This document shows positions 10,318-19,340 of a stretch of DNA of 64,000 nt, one piece after another (the first letter of the stretch is position 1; each line of letters opens with the position of its first letter). This stretch comes from Staphylococcus xylosus NJ (GTDB lineage Bacteria; Bacillota; Bacilli; Staphylococcales; Staphylococcaceae): NCBI RefSeq assembly GCF_000338275.1, contig NZ_ANMR01000007.1:62001-126000 (forward strand). The letters are read 5' to 3'. The notes below the pieces were generated by a model that saw only the letters and a program-made list of their open reading frames with translations, had not been told where the DNA came from and ran no database searches. The position numbers and the translations under genes were made by a program.

Positions 10318-10420
10318 AGGGATTGTCAAAAAGTACTTGGTGCTGTATTTGTTACTCCCCTCACTGAACGTATTAACATTCAAGGAGGTGGTTTATACAA
10401 ATCCATCAAGTACTTTTTTT
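10318..10420 (+). ncRNA. Structured RNA with C-rich and G-rich motifs, possibly RsaI/RsaOG-like
   Basis: AAAAAGTACTTG (10328-10339) pairs perfectly with CAAGTACTTTTT (10407-10418), running into a T-tract to 10420. Between the arms are a CU-rich stretch GTTACTCCCCTC (10351-10362) and a G-rich GGAGGTGG (10384-10391), which could pair with each other or with mRNA ribosome sites. A poor -35/-10 pair (TTGAGT 10286, TATAAA 10306) lies upstream. The architecture resembles staphylococcal RsaI/RsaOG, which uses a CU-rich and a G-rich segment. I assign this from memory, not from a model search. It could alternatively be an fdh leader. Confidence 0.5.
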
Positions 10421-10506
10421 GATTCAATTTAAATATGAATCACTCAACGTAATAAGTGCTTTTCATCATAGAAATAACTCAATAAAAAAAATTAGGAGTG
10501 TATATT

Positions 10507-11541
10507 ATGAAAATTGTAGCATTATTCCCAGAGTATATAGAGGGCCAAGAAAACCAATTATTAAACACTAAGAAAGCAATCGGTTTAATTCCATTTTTAG
10601 AAGAAAAAGGACACGAACTCGTTATATTAACAGATAATAACGCGGACTTAGACAAGCATTTATCAGATATGGACGTTGTAATTAGCGCGCCCTTCTATCC
10701 AGCATACATGACAAAAGAACGTATAGAAAAATCACCAAACTTAAAATTAGCGATTACTGCTGGTGTAGGTTCTGATCACATAGATCTACAAGCTGCTAGT
10801 GAAAACAATATCGGCGTAGTTGAAGTAACTGGTAGTAATACCGTTAGTGTAGCTGAACATGCACTTATGGATCTTCTCATTTTATTACGTAACTACGAAG
10901 AAGGACATCGTCAGTCTGTTGCAGGTGAGTGGAATTTATCTAAAGTTGGAAACCACGCACACGAATTACAAAATAAAACAATAGGTATTTTCGGTTTTGG
11001 TAGAATTGGTCAACTTGTTGCTGAAAGACTTGCACCATTTAACGTTAAAATTCAACATTATGATCCAATTAACCAAAAAGATAACAAAGATTCTAAATTT
11101 GTTAATTTTGATGAACTTGTTTCTACTAGCGATGCACTTACAATACATGCACCTTTAACACCAGATACAGACAATTTATTTGATTATAATGTATTAAGCC
11201 GTATGAAAGTTGGTAGTTATCTAGTAAATACTGCACGTGGTAAAATTGTAAACACAAATGATTTAGTAGAACTTTTAACTGCAAAACACATCCAAGGATA
11301 TGCTGGAGATGTATGGTACCCGCAGCCAGCACCAGCTGATCATTCATGGAGAACTATGCCTAGAAATGCAATGACAGTGCATTATTCTGGTATGACTTTA
11401 GAAGCACAAGAACGAATTGAAGAAGGTGTAAAAGATATTTTAAATCGCTTCTTTAACAATGAACCGTTTCAAGATAAAGATATAATTGTTTCCGGCGGTA
11501 AAATTTCAAGCGCTAGTTATAAGAGCAATAAAAGTAAGTAA
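10507..11541 (+). CDS. fdh: NAD-dependent formate dehydrogenase (D-2-hydroxyacid dehydrogenase family)
   Basis: Oxidises formate to CO2 with NAD reduction in the cytoplasm, useful in fermenting or biofilm staphylococci. The 344-residue protein has the dinucleotide-binding GFGRIGQLVAERL, the catalytic-arginine stretch LVNTARGKIV, the catalytic-histidine region NAMTVHYSGMTLEAQ, and PFYPAYM, typical of formate dehydrogenases in this family. The start is ATG 10507, eight bases after AGGAG; GTG at 10498 lies inside the ribosome site. The gene is preceded by the structured RNA and the broken MpsC-like gene. In S. aureus the homologue is elsewhere in the chromosome, so the placement between tagH and tagA is notable. 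Confidence 0.9.
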   Translation: MKIVALFPEYIEGQENQLLNTKKAIGLIPFLEEKGHELVILTDNNADLDKHLSDMDVVISAPFYPAYMTKERIEKSPNLKLAITAGVGSDHIDLQAASENNIGVVEVTGSNTVSVAEHALMDLLILLRNYEEGHRQSVAGEWNLSKVGNHAHELQNKTIGIFGFGRIGQLVAERLAPFNVKIQHYDPINQKDNKDSKFVNFDELVSTSDALTIHAPLTPDTDNLFDYNVLSRMKVGSYLVNTARGKIVNTNDLVELLTAKHIQGYAGDVWYPQPAPADHSWRTMPRNAMTVHYSGMTLEAQERIEEGVKDILNRFFNNEPFQDKDIIVSGGKISSASYKSNKSK

Positions 11542-11739
11542 TAACCAATTAATAACAGATATATCAGATATTCTAATTAGTAGAAATGTATTATTTTAAA
11601 TTAATATCCACATCTAAATCCCACACTTTAAAGATAATGTATAATATTAATAACGATTAAATCAAAGTTAACTACTAATATTAAATCTATTTTGATTAAC
11701 TAAAGCATATGTAATGTTTAAACTGATCATACGACAGAA

Positions 11740-11826
11740 AAGGCTGAGACAATTAAAATTTGTCTCAGCCTTAATCATTTTATAGGAAAAGATGACGAAA
11801 TATTTTTAAATAAAATATATTTCTGT
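11740..11826. terminator. Convergent terminators of fdh and tagA
   Basis: AAGGCTGAGACAA (11740-11752) pairs perfectly with 11760-11772. On the minus strand this is followed by TTTTCTGTC, ending tagA transcripts; on the plus strand it can end fdh. A second, weaker stem of the common staphylococcal gac-aaatat/atatttc-gtc type lies at about 11792-11826. The rest of 11542-11739 shows nothing recognisable. Confidence 0.65.
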
Positions 11827-11841
11827 CCCAATCCTTTTTCA

Positions 11842-12588
11842 CTATTTTTTAAATTTAACTTTAGCTACTTTAAATAAAAATTTAGGTATCGATTTCATTC
11901 TACCTATACGCTTCCAATCAATTAACAAGCGATAAATCCATTCAATATTTAACTTCCTAAATACCATAGGTGCTCGTTTTTTTGCACCACTGAATACTTC
12001 GATTGATCCACCTACCCCCATTAACACTGTTTGGTTAAATTGATCTAAGTGACGTTCTATCCACTGTTCTTGTCTTGGATAACCCATACCAACAAACACA
12101 TAATCCGGATCAAAAGAAGTTACTTGTTTTAATACCATCTCATCTGATAAATCAAAAAAACCATGGTGGTAATCAAAAATAATATTAGGGTATTTTTCAG
12201 CTAGTTTATGTTGCGCCGTTTTAACAACATCATTTTCAGCACCTAGTAGAAATACTTTTTGTTGATTTACATTAGCAATTTTTAAACATGCTTCCATCAA
12301 TTCAATACCTGGAACTCTGGATTTTAAAGGCGTATTAAGTATTCTCGCTGCCTTAACGATGCCAGTCCCATCCGGCACTACATAATCTGCACGGTTTATT
12401 AAATTTCTATAATTCTCATTCTCCGTAGCATAATCTACAATTTCAGGATTTGCAGTTACAATAAACAAACTTCTAGAACTTAATGTTAAGAAAAATTGTT
12501 TAATATTGTCTTGCATTTCCTCTAGAGTAACGTTATCAAAATATACAGATAACACATTTACTTTATTTGCTTTGTTGCTTCCCGTCAT
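11842..12588 (-). CDS. tagA: Teichoic acid linkage-unit glycosyltransferase TagA/TarA
   Basis: Transfers ManNAc onto undecaprenyl-PP-GlcNAc, the committed step of wall teichoic acid synthesis, at the inner membrane face. The 248-residue WecG/TagA/CpsF (GT26) protein shows FIVTANPEIVDYA, VPDGTGIVKAARIL, RVPGIELMEACLKIA and VFVGMGYPRQEQWIERH. The basic C-terminal tail (KRIGRMKSIPKFLFKVAKVK) fits membrane association. AGGAG precedes the ATG by ten bases. In S. aureus tagA and tagH are divergent neighbours; here about 2.2 kb of inserted sequence separates them. Confidence 0.93.
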   Translation of the reverse strand: MTGSNKANKVNVLSVYFDNVTLEEMQDNIKQFFLTLSSRSLFIVTANPEIVDYATENENYRNLINRADYVVPDGTGIVKAARILNTPLKSRVPGIELMEACLKIANVNQQKVFLLGAENDVVKTAQHKLAEKYPNIIFDYHHGFFDLSDEMVLKQVTSFDPDYVFVGMGYPRQEQWIERHLDQFNQTVLMGVGGSIEVFSGAKKRAPMVFRKLNIEWIYRLLIDWKRIGRMKSIPKFLFKVAKVKFKK

Positions 12589-12825
12589 GTTTTAGAATCT
12601 CCTAACTCATTTATAGCGCTTTATCATTATAGTTTATGATTGTTATATTAACACATTATGATTCCTCCATATAATATAAGTAGATACTAATCATCTTTTT
12701 ATTCAAAATCTACATCCAAAGTCCAAATGCTTTATTTCAAAATTTACTTTATACTTAATATTGCGCTATGACTGTTTTTACTTTCTATAAAAGCGTTTAT
12801 TGAAAACTAAAATCGAGGTTATATT

Positions 12826-13575
12826 ATGTCATATTTACAATCATTTTTTAGCTCTTTAATACAACTCAATTTATACTGGGTCGTGTTGATAGCTTTAATA
12901 TATGTTTTGATTCATTCTTATCGCAACAAACCAATAAATCAAATTTTAGATATATACTTAAATTACATCCCCGTATTAACACATGAATTTGGACATATCT
13001 TATTTAATAAAATAAGTGGCGGTAAAGCTAAAGATTTAGTGATTGTTTCCTCACCTTCAGAACGTATCGAGACTTCTCAACAAGGTTTTGCCATTACTCA
13101 ATCCAAATCACGCTTAGGACAATCCATTACCACTTTTGGCGGGTATGTTATGCCACCACTAATGTTATTTATTGGTTTTTGGGCACTAGATTCACAGTAT
13201 CCTAGTTTATTTATTACGGCATACTTAATCATTTTTATATATTTTTTAATATTAACTTCCAGAAAACTATTGCCACTTATCATTGTAATATTGTTATTTA
13301 CTTTGCTTTATTTCTTATTCCAAAGCGATAATCAACTCATGATGTTTTACATTGTAGCAATCACCTATCATTTCATTCTAGGTGTACTTTTAGGCGAGGT
13401 TATACAATCCTCATGGACTATTTTTAAACTAACATTTTCACACCAATCAGTTACTTGGGATGGCTCAACTCTTAAATCATTAACTTATATACCTACATTC
13501 ATTTTTAGTATTATTTGGATAGCAATCAATCTATTTACTATTTATCAATTGTTTCATGTTTATTTTACAACCTAA
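12826..13575 (+). CDS. M50B-type membrane metalloprotease-like protein
   Basis: A 249-residue integral membrane protein with about seven hydrophobic segments. H53-E-F-G-H57 is the zinc-binding HExxH motif, in the context VLTHEFGHILFNKISGGKAKD, typical of M50B-like proteins (PF13398). It may be an intramembrane protease, although no substrate is known. The start ATG has GAGG at nine bases. It is convergent with mntR and has two downstream stem-loops. Family assignment is fairly firm; function is open. Confidence 0.75.
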   Translation: MSYLQSFFSSLIQLNLYWVVLIALIYVLIHSYRNKPINQILDIYLNYIPVLTHEFGHILFNKISGGKAKDLVIVSSPSERIETSQQGFAITQSKSRLGQSITTFGGYVMPPLMLFIGFWALDSQYPSLFITAYLIIFIYFLILTSRKLLPLIIVILLFTLLYFLFQSDNQLMMFYIVAITYHFILGVLLGEVIQSSWTIFKLTFSHQSVTWDGSTLKSLTYIPTFIFSIIWIAINLFTIYQLFHVYFTT

Positions 13576-13634
13576 AAACCTAGTTAGATTGGTATCAGAA
13601 ACTAGATAAACGCCTTCATGAGATATGCAAATAA

Positions 13635-13728
13635 ACCCCCTCCAAAGTTTTCATTTTTTTATGATTACTTGGAGGGGGTATCATTAACGATAGTTTAAGC
13701 ACCTTCATAAAGTGGAGGTGCTTTTTTT
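13635..13728 (+). terminator. Double hairpin between the M50-like gene and mntR
   Basis: The first stem ACCCCCTCCAA (13635-13645) pairs with 13669-13679. A second, AAGCACCT (13697-13704), pairs with AGGTGCTT (13716-13723) and runs into seven T residues, a good plus-strand terminator. The two overlap the 3' end of convergent mntR transcripts. Confidence 0.75.
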
Positions 13729-13762
13729 GAATACAGCATATGTCAAAGCTCAATTTGCAGCA

Positions 13763-14407
13763 TCATTTTTCTGCATAGATATGTGCTGCGTTATCATAGC
13801 TTAATACTGTAACTTGATCACCTTTTTTAACAATAATGACTTTGTTGGTATCATCTCTATTGATAATTTCTATTTGCTCATCTATTAAAATTGCTTTACT
13901 TGATAAATAAATTAATAAGTCCGTTCTATCACGTACTCTTTTAATTGTTACTATATCACCAGTTTCAAAAGACAATAGATTCGTTGTGTATAGTTCTTTA
14001 TATTGATTTTCTCTTGGTATTACGCCCCCATGAGGACACGTTATTGGGTAATCTAATAATTTATCTAAACGATCAACAAACAAATGAGATACTCTATGTT
14101 CTAATACCTCTGCTTCTTGATGCACTTCTTCCCAATTATATTGCAAAATTTTTATTAAAAATAATTCCAATAAACGATGACGTTTAATTATATCTAAAGT
14201 ATAAGTTAAACCCGTTTCAGAAAGTTTCACACCTTTATAAGGTTTAGTTTCTACATATCCCGACTTTTCTAAACGATTAACCATTTCACTTACAGAAGGT
14301 GGTTTAATATTTAAATATTGGGAAAGTGTTTTGTTTGAAACGAAAGAATGGTCGCCATCATGCGTTAAAATTGCTTTTAAATAATCTTCCTTTTCTTCAG
14401 TTAGCAT
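13763..14407 (-). CDS. mntR: Manganese-responsive repressor MntR (DtxR family)
   Basis: Represses mntABC when manganese is replete. The 214-residue protein has an N-terminal winged helix (MLTEEKEDYLKAIL, then KPPSVSEMVNRLEKSGYVE), the metal-binding/dimerisation region (HRLLELFL, EEVHQEAEVLEHRVS, CPHGG) and a C-terminal SH3-like FeoA domain. I place the start at 14407, with GAGGTGA a few bases upstream; the in-frame ATG at 14431 gives an N-terminus unlike the family. It is divergent from mntABC across a short operator region. Confidence 0.93.
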   Translation of the reverse strand: MLTEEKEDYLKAILTHDGDHSFVSNKTLSQYLNIKPPSVSEMVNRLEKSGYVETKPYKGVKLSETGLTYTLDIIKRHRLLELFLIKILQYNWEEVHQEAEVLEHRVSHLFVDRLDKLLDYPITCPHGGVIPRENQYKELYTTNLLSFETGDIVTIKRVRDRTDLLIYLSSKAILIDEQIEIINRDDTNKVIIVKKGDQVTVLSYDNAAHIYAEK

Positions 14408-14452
14408 TATCTCACCTCTCAAGTCATTCATCTTATTGTATCACGAATCGAC

Positions 14453-14504
14453 TTGACACGCTAAAAGTTCATGGTATATTATAAATGAAATTAGTTTAAC
14501 CTAA
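14453..14504 (+). promoter_or_regulatory. mntABC promoter and MntR operator
   Basis: -35 TTGACA (14453-14458), 16-base spacer and extended -10 TGG-TATATT (14472-14480). An imperfect dyad TTAGTTTAACCTAA (14491-14504) lies at about the transcription start, the place expected for an MntR box blocking the promoter. Confidence 0.75.
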
Positions 14505-14527
14505 AATTATTATTAAGGAGGATGAAA

Positions 14528-15250
14528 ATGCTAGAAGTTGAAAATTTGAATCTTACATTAGGAAATAAACATGTTCTACAAAATGTTAATTTATCCATCC
14601 CCATTAATGGTGAAATAATCGGGATTATGGGTCCTAATGGAGCTGGGAAATCATCTTTAATTAAATCTCTTATCGGAGAATTTAAATCGACAGGCAAAGC
14701 CCAATTAAATGGTTCTCCCATACAAAATGATTTAAAATCTATAACTTATATCCCACAAAAAGCGCATATTGACTTAGATTTTCCTATTAATGTGGAGCAT
14801 GTGGTCATGTCAGGTGCATATAAAGATATAGGGTGGTTTAAATGGGTAAATCCCGAAACAAAAAAAAGATTAAATCAATTAATGGATACCTTAGAATTAA
14901 AAGATTTACGTCATCGTCAAATTTCAGAACTAAGTGGTGGACAGTTACAACGTGTGCTAGTAGCTCGCGCTTTAATGACTGATAGCACATTATACTTACT
15001 AGATGAACCTTTTGTTGGAATTGACTTTCACAGTGAACAAATCATTATGTCACAATTACGAATTCTAAAAGAATCCGGAAAATTACTGCTCATTGTACAT
15101 CATGATTTATCAAAAACTGATGAATATTTTGATCGCGTAATTCTTTTAAACAGAAATATTCGTTACTTTGGGGACAGCAGCACTGCTATGAAACCTGAGC
15201 ATTTAAACAACACATTTATAAGTGCTCCGTCACAACATGAAACTGCCTAG
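14528..15250 (+). CDS. mntA: Manganese ABC transporter ATPase MntA
   Basis: The ATP-binding subunit of the MntABC manganese importer. The 240-residue protein has Walker A GIMGPNGAGKSS, signature LSGGQLQRVLVARAL, Walker B LYLLDEPFVGID and the switch-histidine region LLIVHHD. The start is ATG 14528, six bases after AAGGAGG; the ATG at 14522 touches the ribosome site. First gene of mntA-mntB-mntC, under the MntR-controlled promoter. Confidence 0.94.
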   Translation: MLEVENLNLTLGNKHVLQNVNLSIPINGEIIGIMGPNGAGKSSLIKSLIGEFKSTGKAQLNGSPIQNDLKSITYIPQKAHIDLDFPINVEHVVMSGAYKDIGWFKWVNPETKKRLNQLMDTLELKDLRHRQISELSGGQLQRVLVARALMTDSTLYLLDEPFVGIDFHSEQIIMSQLRILKESGKLLLIVHHDLSKTDEYFDRVILLNRNIRYFGDSSTAMKPEHLNNTFISAPSQHETA

Positions 15251-15275
15251 TATTTTAGAAAGGACGTAACTTATA

Positions 15276-16109
15276 ATGGAATTTTTTCAACAATTACTCG
15301 ATTATAAATTTTTAAGTAATGCATTAATTATTTCAATTGTTGTAGGTATTGTATGCGGAACAGTCGGCTCTCTTATTGTTCTTAGAGGCCTTTCATTAAT
15401 GGGAGATGCCATGAGCCATGCCGTACTACCAGGTGTAGCATTATCATTTTTATTCAATATACCTATGTTTATTGGTGCTTTAGCAACTGGGATGGTGGCA
15501 AGTATTTTTATTGGTTTTATTACTAAAAATAGTAAAACCAAATCCGACGCAGCTATTGGCATTAGCTATACTGCATTTTTAGCTTTGGGTATTATATTAG
15601 TCAGTTTAATCAATAGTACTACCGATTTATATCATATTTTATTCGGTAATTTACTCGCAGTTACACAAGTCACATTCTGGTCAACTATCGTTGTTGGAGT
15701 TTTAGTAATGTTATTAATTATTGTTTTTTATAGACCTTTAATGGTTTCAACATTCGATCCAGTATTCAGCAGAATGAGTGGCCTAAATACAACATTAATT
15801 CATTACTTTGTAATGCTATTACTATCTCTTGTAACTGTAGCAAGCATTCAAACTGTCGGTATTATACTGGTGGTAGCTTTACTTATAACACCAGCATCTG
15901 CCGCATTTTTAATTTCTAAAAAATTACATACCATGATGATTGTGGCTAGTCTAATTAGTACTGTAAGTGCTATTGTCGGACTATATTTCAGCTACGTTTA
16001 TAACATCCCTAGTGGTGCAACGATTGTATTCTTCGCATTCTTAATTTATATCGTTATTTTTGCTTTAACTAAATTAGAACTTTTTAAAAAGAGAGGACAA
16101 CAAACATGA
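15276..16109 (+). CDS. mntB: Manganese ABC transporter permease MntB
   Basis: The membrane subunit of MntABC, a 277-residue ABC-3 family permease with about eight to nine hydrophobic segments and the family stretch RGLSLMGDAMSHAVLPGVAL near residue 37. It follows mntA by 25 bases with AAGGACG as ribosome site, and overlaps mntC by four bases (ATGA), which implies coupled translation of permease and binding protein. Confidence 0.94.
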   Translation: MEFFQQLLDYKFLSNALIISIVVGIVCGTVGSLIVLRGLSLMGDAMSHAVLPGVALSFLFNIPMFIGALATGMVASIFIGFITKNSKTKSDAAIGISYTAFLALGIILVSLINSTTDLYHILFGNLLAVTQVTFWSTIVVGVLVMLLIIVFYRPLMVSTFDPVFSRMSGLNTTLIHYFVMLLLSLVTVASIQTVGIILVVALLITPASAAFLISKKLHTMMIVASLISTVSAIVGLYFSYVYNIPSGATIVFFAFLIYIVIFALTKLELFKKRGQQT

Positions 16110-17035
16110 AGAAATTACTATCACTCGCTTTAATATTTTTACTATTTTTAGCAGCCTGTGGTAACGACAAGAATGACTCAGGTTCAAATTCTAACGAAAA
16201 ATTAAAAGTTGTAACAACAAACTCTATTTTATATGACATGGTTAAAAACGCTGGCGGCAAAAACGTTGAAATTCACAGTATCGTACCAATAGGCCAAGAT
16301 CCACATGAATACGAAGTTAAGCCTAAAGATATTAAAGCGTTAACTGATGCTGATATCGTTTTTTATAACGGCTTAAATTTAGAAACAGGTAATGGTTGGT
16401 TTGATAAAGCCTTATCTCAAGCTGGTAAGTCAGCAAAAGATGACAGTGTGGTAAAAGTGTCTGACAAAGTAAAACCATTATACTTAAACGATGCTGAAGG
16501 CGATGAAAGTAAACAAGACCCACATGCTTGGTTAAGCCTTGAAAATGGAATAAAATACGTAGAAACAATTAGAGATACCTTACTTAAACACGATAAAGCA
16601 CATAATGATGATATCAAATCGCACAGCAAAGATTATATCGCTAAATTAGAAGAGTTAAATAAAGAGAGTCATGAAAAATTCAATGATATACCAAAAGATC
16701 GGAGAGCCATGATTACAAGTGAAGGTGCATTTAAATATTTCTCTAAACAATATGATATTACACCAGGTTATATTTGGGAGATAAACACTGAAAAACAAGG
16801 CACGCCAGAACAAATGAAACAAGCGATTCAATTCGTAAAAGATCATGACTTAAAACATCTTCTTGTTGAAACAAGCGTAGATAAGAAGAGTATGCAAAGC
16901 TTAAGTGAAGAAACTAATAAAGATATATACGGTGAAGTATTTACTGATTCAATTGGTCAAGAAGGATCAAAAGGTGATTCTTATTACAATATGATGAAGT
17001 CAAATATCGAAACTGTTCACGGAAGCATGGAATAA
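16106..17035 (+). CDS. mntC: Manganese-binding lipoprotein MntC
   Basis: The extracellular, lipid-anchored metal-binding component of MntABC. Lipobox LAAC gives Cys18 as the first mature residue. The four metal ligands are visible at precursor positions H67 (PHEYE), H140 (PHAWL), E206 (TSEGAF) and D281 (TDSIG). In mature numbering these are 50, 123, 189 and 264, the same as in S. aureus MntC. Length 309 residues, as in S. aureus. Transcription probably continues into the RsaC-like 3' region. Confidence 0.95.
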   Translation: MKKLLSLALIFLLFLAACGNDKNDSGSNSNEKLKVVTTNSILYDMVKNAGGKNVEIHSIVPIGQDPHEYEVKPKDIKALTDADIVFYNGLNLETGNGWFDKALSQAGKSAKDDSVVKVSDKVKPLYLNDAEGDESKQDPHAWLSLENGIKYVETIRDTLLKHDKAHNDDIKSHSKDYIAKLEELNKESHEKFNDIPKDRRAMITSEGAFKYFSKQYDITPGYIWEINTEKQGTPEQMKQAIQFVKDHDLKHLLVETSVDKKSMQSLSEETNKDIYGEVFTDSIGQEGSKGDSYYNMMKSNIETVHGSME

Positions 17036-17284
17036 ATGGTTTGGGCTATTTAACCTAGATAATAGGTGAATAGTCCCATGCCGTACAGCTTTCCTCCTAA
17101 TTGCGTACGGCATGGTGGTATTCAAGCCTTAAATCATCTCCCTAACTCCATCAATGGCTGGTTCCTCCCCCCATTGATGGAGATTTTTATAATACTTTTA
17201 AATAAAGTACATAATTATATTTTTCTAAACAAAATAATAGATTTCATAAAAAAGCAGATTCCATCAATGGAATCTGCTTTTTTA
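17036..17284 (+). ncRNA. rsaC: Short RsaC-like RNA from the mntABC 3' region
   Basis: Directly after mntC are three strong stem-loops. CATGCCGTAC (17077-17086) pairs with 17105-17114 and its loop contains TTTCCTCCT. CTCCATCAATGG (17146-17157) pairs with 17171-17182 and its loop contains TTCCTCCCC, followed by ATTTTTAT. A final 16-bp hairpin (17248-17263 with 17268-17283) ends in a T-run. In S. aureus the manganese-starvation sRNA RsaC is processed from the mntABC transcript at this locus, is much longer (over 1 kb), and carries C-rich motifs. Position plus C-rich loops support a compact homologue. I see no credible protein here. Confidence 0.65.
17248..17284. terminator. Bidirectional terminator, mntABC/RsaC and nhaP-like gene
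   Basis: A perfect 16-bp stem (AAAAAAGCAGATTCCA, loop TCAA) has T-runs on both strands. It lies between the convergent RsaC-like RNA and the antiporter gene. Confidence 0.9.
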
Positions 17285-17288
17285 TGAT

Positions 17289-19340
17289 TTAATCCGTCAG
17301 ACTATCTACAATAATCATTTCATCATAATTTATCGCTTCACGGATTTTTAATGCTGTCACTTCACTTACTTCTTCATCTTCAACAAGTTGATTTAAAATA
17401 CGACGTTGCTCTTTCAGTGCAAGTAATTTAATTTTTGTTATTGAATTTTCATTTTTAGGATTAAAGAAATTGGAAGGTGTTAAGTTATCGATACGAAGAA
17501 GGTAGCTATCACAAATCATACCGACTTCTAATTTATTATCCTCAGTTGTTTCTTTTGCTAAACGGCTCACAACACGATAGTGAACTGTACGCATTACATT
17601 TGAAATCTCTTGTAAGTTATCAATTATGGATAACGGAGATGCCGCATTAGTTTTTACTTTATACTTAATTCTTCTTTTTAAAATCATTGCTCTGAATTCA
17701 ACTTTTATACGTTGTATTAATGAAGCCTGTTTATAAACTTGAGTACGCTCTGTATAACGCATATAGTTATCTAACACGTTAGTAGTAATATCGCCATTCT
17801 CAACTAAGTTATTGAGTGTATGGTTCTCTACATCAAATGCTAATTTTTGTAATCTTTGAAGTTCTTTAGTATTTTCATCTTCATTTTCAACAGTTCTTAG
17901 GAAAGCCAATTTATCATGATAATCCTTAATTACGTTGCCATATTGAAAACTAGATTCTACTGAAGACATTTGATTTAAATTATCTATTACTTTTTCTAAA
18001 ATATACACACGGGCTTGTTTGAAATTCATACCCACAACTTTAGGTTTTTTAGCGTTAGGAGTAACAATAGGAAGTACAAATTGTGCTACGATTAAACTGA
18101 TGATGACCATGCCTGAAGCTATAAACAATAGATCATCTCTAAAAGTAAACGAGTGATGATTTGCAAGCATATAAGGTAATGTTAAAGCAATGGCTAAAGA
18201 AATCGTCCCATGAACACCACATAAAGTCATGATAAATGCATACATGCCACGTTTAGGTGGTGTTTCCTTTACTTTGGTTTCATCTTCATTATATGAAATC
18301 ATTTTCTGGAATGGGCTCACTGGTAAATAAAAATACGGATATAAAACAAAAACCCATAAAAATCTAAATAAATAAATAGCTAAGGCGATTAAACATGTCA
18401 CCACTATTAAGAAAATTAAATTGTGTGGTTCATTTTCAATGATACGCCCAACCACTTCAGGAATTAAATAGCCTAAAATAGAGAATACAAAACCATTCAA
18501 AGCATATCCCAAAATATTCCAAGTATGGTTATAGCTCATCTGCAATCTTGTACGTGCTTGAGCAATACGATCACGTTCAAAACCATGAACTAAACCAGCA
18601 ATTACTGCTGCAATAATACCAGAAGCATGGAACATTTCTGCCACGATATAAGTTACAAATGGTGTGACTAATTGAATAAATGTAAACATATTAATATTTT
18701 CAATACCACGACGAGACAATGTCACTCTAAATCTAACAAGCGCAACACCTATGATTAAACCTACGACAAAACCGCCAATTGAAGAAATTAAGAACTGTTC
18801 AACAGCATTAATCATTGAGAAACCACCTGTAATCAGTGCTGCTACAGCAATTTTAAAGGATATGATACCAGCTGCATCATTTAAGAGAGATTCACCCTCT
18901 AAAATTGTCATAGAACCCTTCGGTAATACTTTCCCATTAGTTATAGCTTGTACTGCTACTGCATCAGTTGGACATAATATCGCAGCCAACGCAAAGGCAG
19001 CTGCCATCGGTAATTCTGGCCAAATCCAATGTACAAATAGTCCTACCACTATAACTGTAGTAACTACTAGTCCTAACGCCATCATTAAGACTGGTTTTAT
19101 GTACCGTCGCAAATGAACACGTGAAACTTTAACACCTTCAACAAACAGTAGCGGTGCAATTAAAGCGACCATAAATAGTTCCGAATCAAATCGAAATTCA
19201 ACGGGGATTGGTGTCACATACAATAACATACCTAATACAATTTGGATAAAAGCCAATGGTACCTTAGGAAGTATTGTGTGGACCAGCGAACTTACAATAA
19301 CAAGTGCTAAAAATATAAGTATCGTTTCAAATATTTGCAA
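17289..19340 (-). CDS. CPA1-family Na+(K+)/H+ antiporter, NhaP type
   Basis: A 683-residue membrane antiporter. About twelve hydrophobic segments fill residues 5-415, with FALAAILCPTDAVAVQAI (the ND-like motif region) and GESLLNDAAGIISF, both diagnostic of CPA1 exchangers. A long cytoplasmic C-terminal part (about 430-683), rich in charged helices, probably senses or regulates. I prefer TTG 19340 (LQIFETILIF), which sits after AAAAGAGGTGA; the upstream ATG at 19361 would put the ribosome site inside the gene. Its position beside the Mnh2 operon suggests shared roles in pH and sodium homeostasis. Confidence 0.85.
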   Translation of the reverse strand: MQIFETILIFLALVIVSSLVHTILPKVPLAFIQIVLGMLLYVTPIPVEFRFDSELFMVALIAPLLFVEGVKVSRVHLRRYIKPVLMMALGLVVTTVIVVGLFVHWIWPELPMAAAFALAAILCPTDAVAVQAITNGKVLPKGSMTILEGESLLNDAAGIISFKIAVAALITGGFSMINAVEQFLISSIGGFVVGLIIGVALVRFRVTLSRRGIENINMFTFIQLVTPFVTYIVAEMFHASGIIAAVIAGLVHGFERDRIAQARTRLQMSYNHTWNILGYALNGFVFSILGYLIPEVVGRIIENEPHNLIFLIVVTCLIALAIYLFRFLWVFVLYPYFYLPVSPFQKMISYNEDETKVKETPPKRGMYAFIMTLCGVHGTISLAIALTLPYMLANHHSFTFRDDLLFIASGMVIISLIVAQFVLPIVTPNAKKPKVVGMNFKQARVYILEKVIDNLNQMSSVESSFQYGNVIKDYHDKLAFLRTVENEDENTKELQRLQKLAFDVENHTLNNLVENGDITTNVLDNYMRYTERTQVYKQASLIQRIKVEFRAMILKRRIKYKVKTNAASPLSIIDNLQEISNVMRTVHYRVVSRLAKETTEDNKLEVGMICDSYLLRIDNLTPSNFFNPKNENSITKIKLLALKEQRRILNQLVEDEEVSEVTALKIREAINYDEMIIVDSLTD

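Noticed and set aside
17066..17287. 73-codon open frame after mntC
   Set aside because: It runs through all three stem-loops of the RsaC-like region and a terminator, has no ribosome site and an unconvincing composition.
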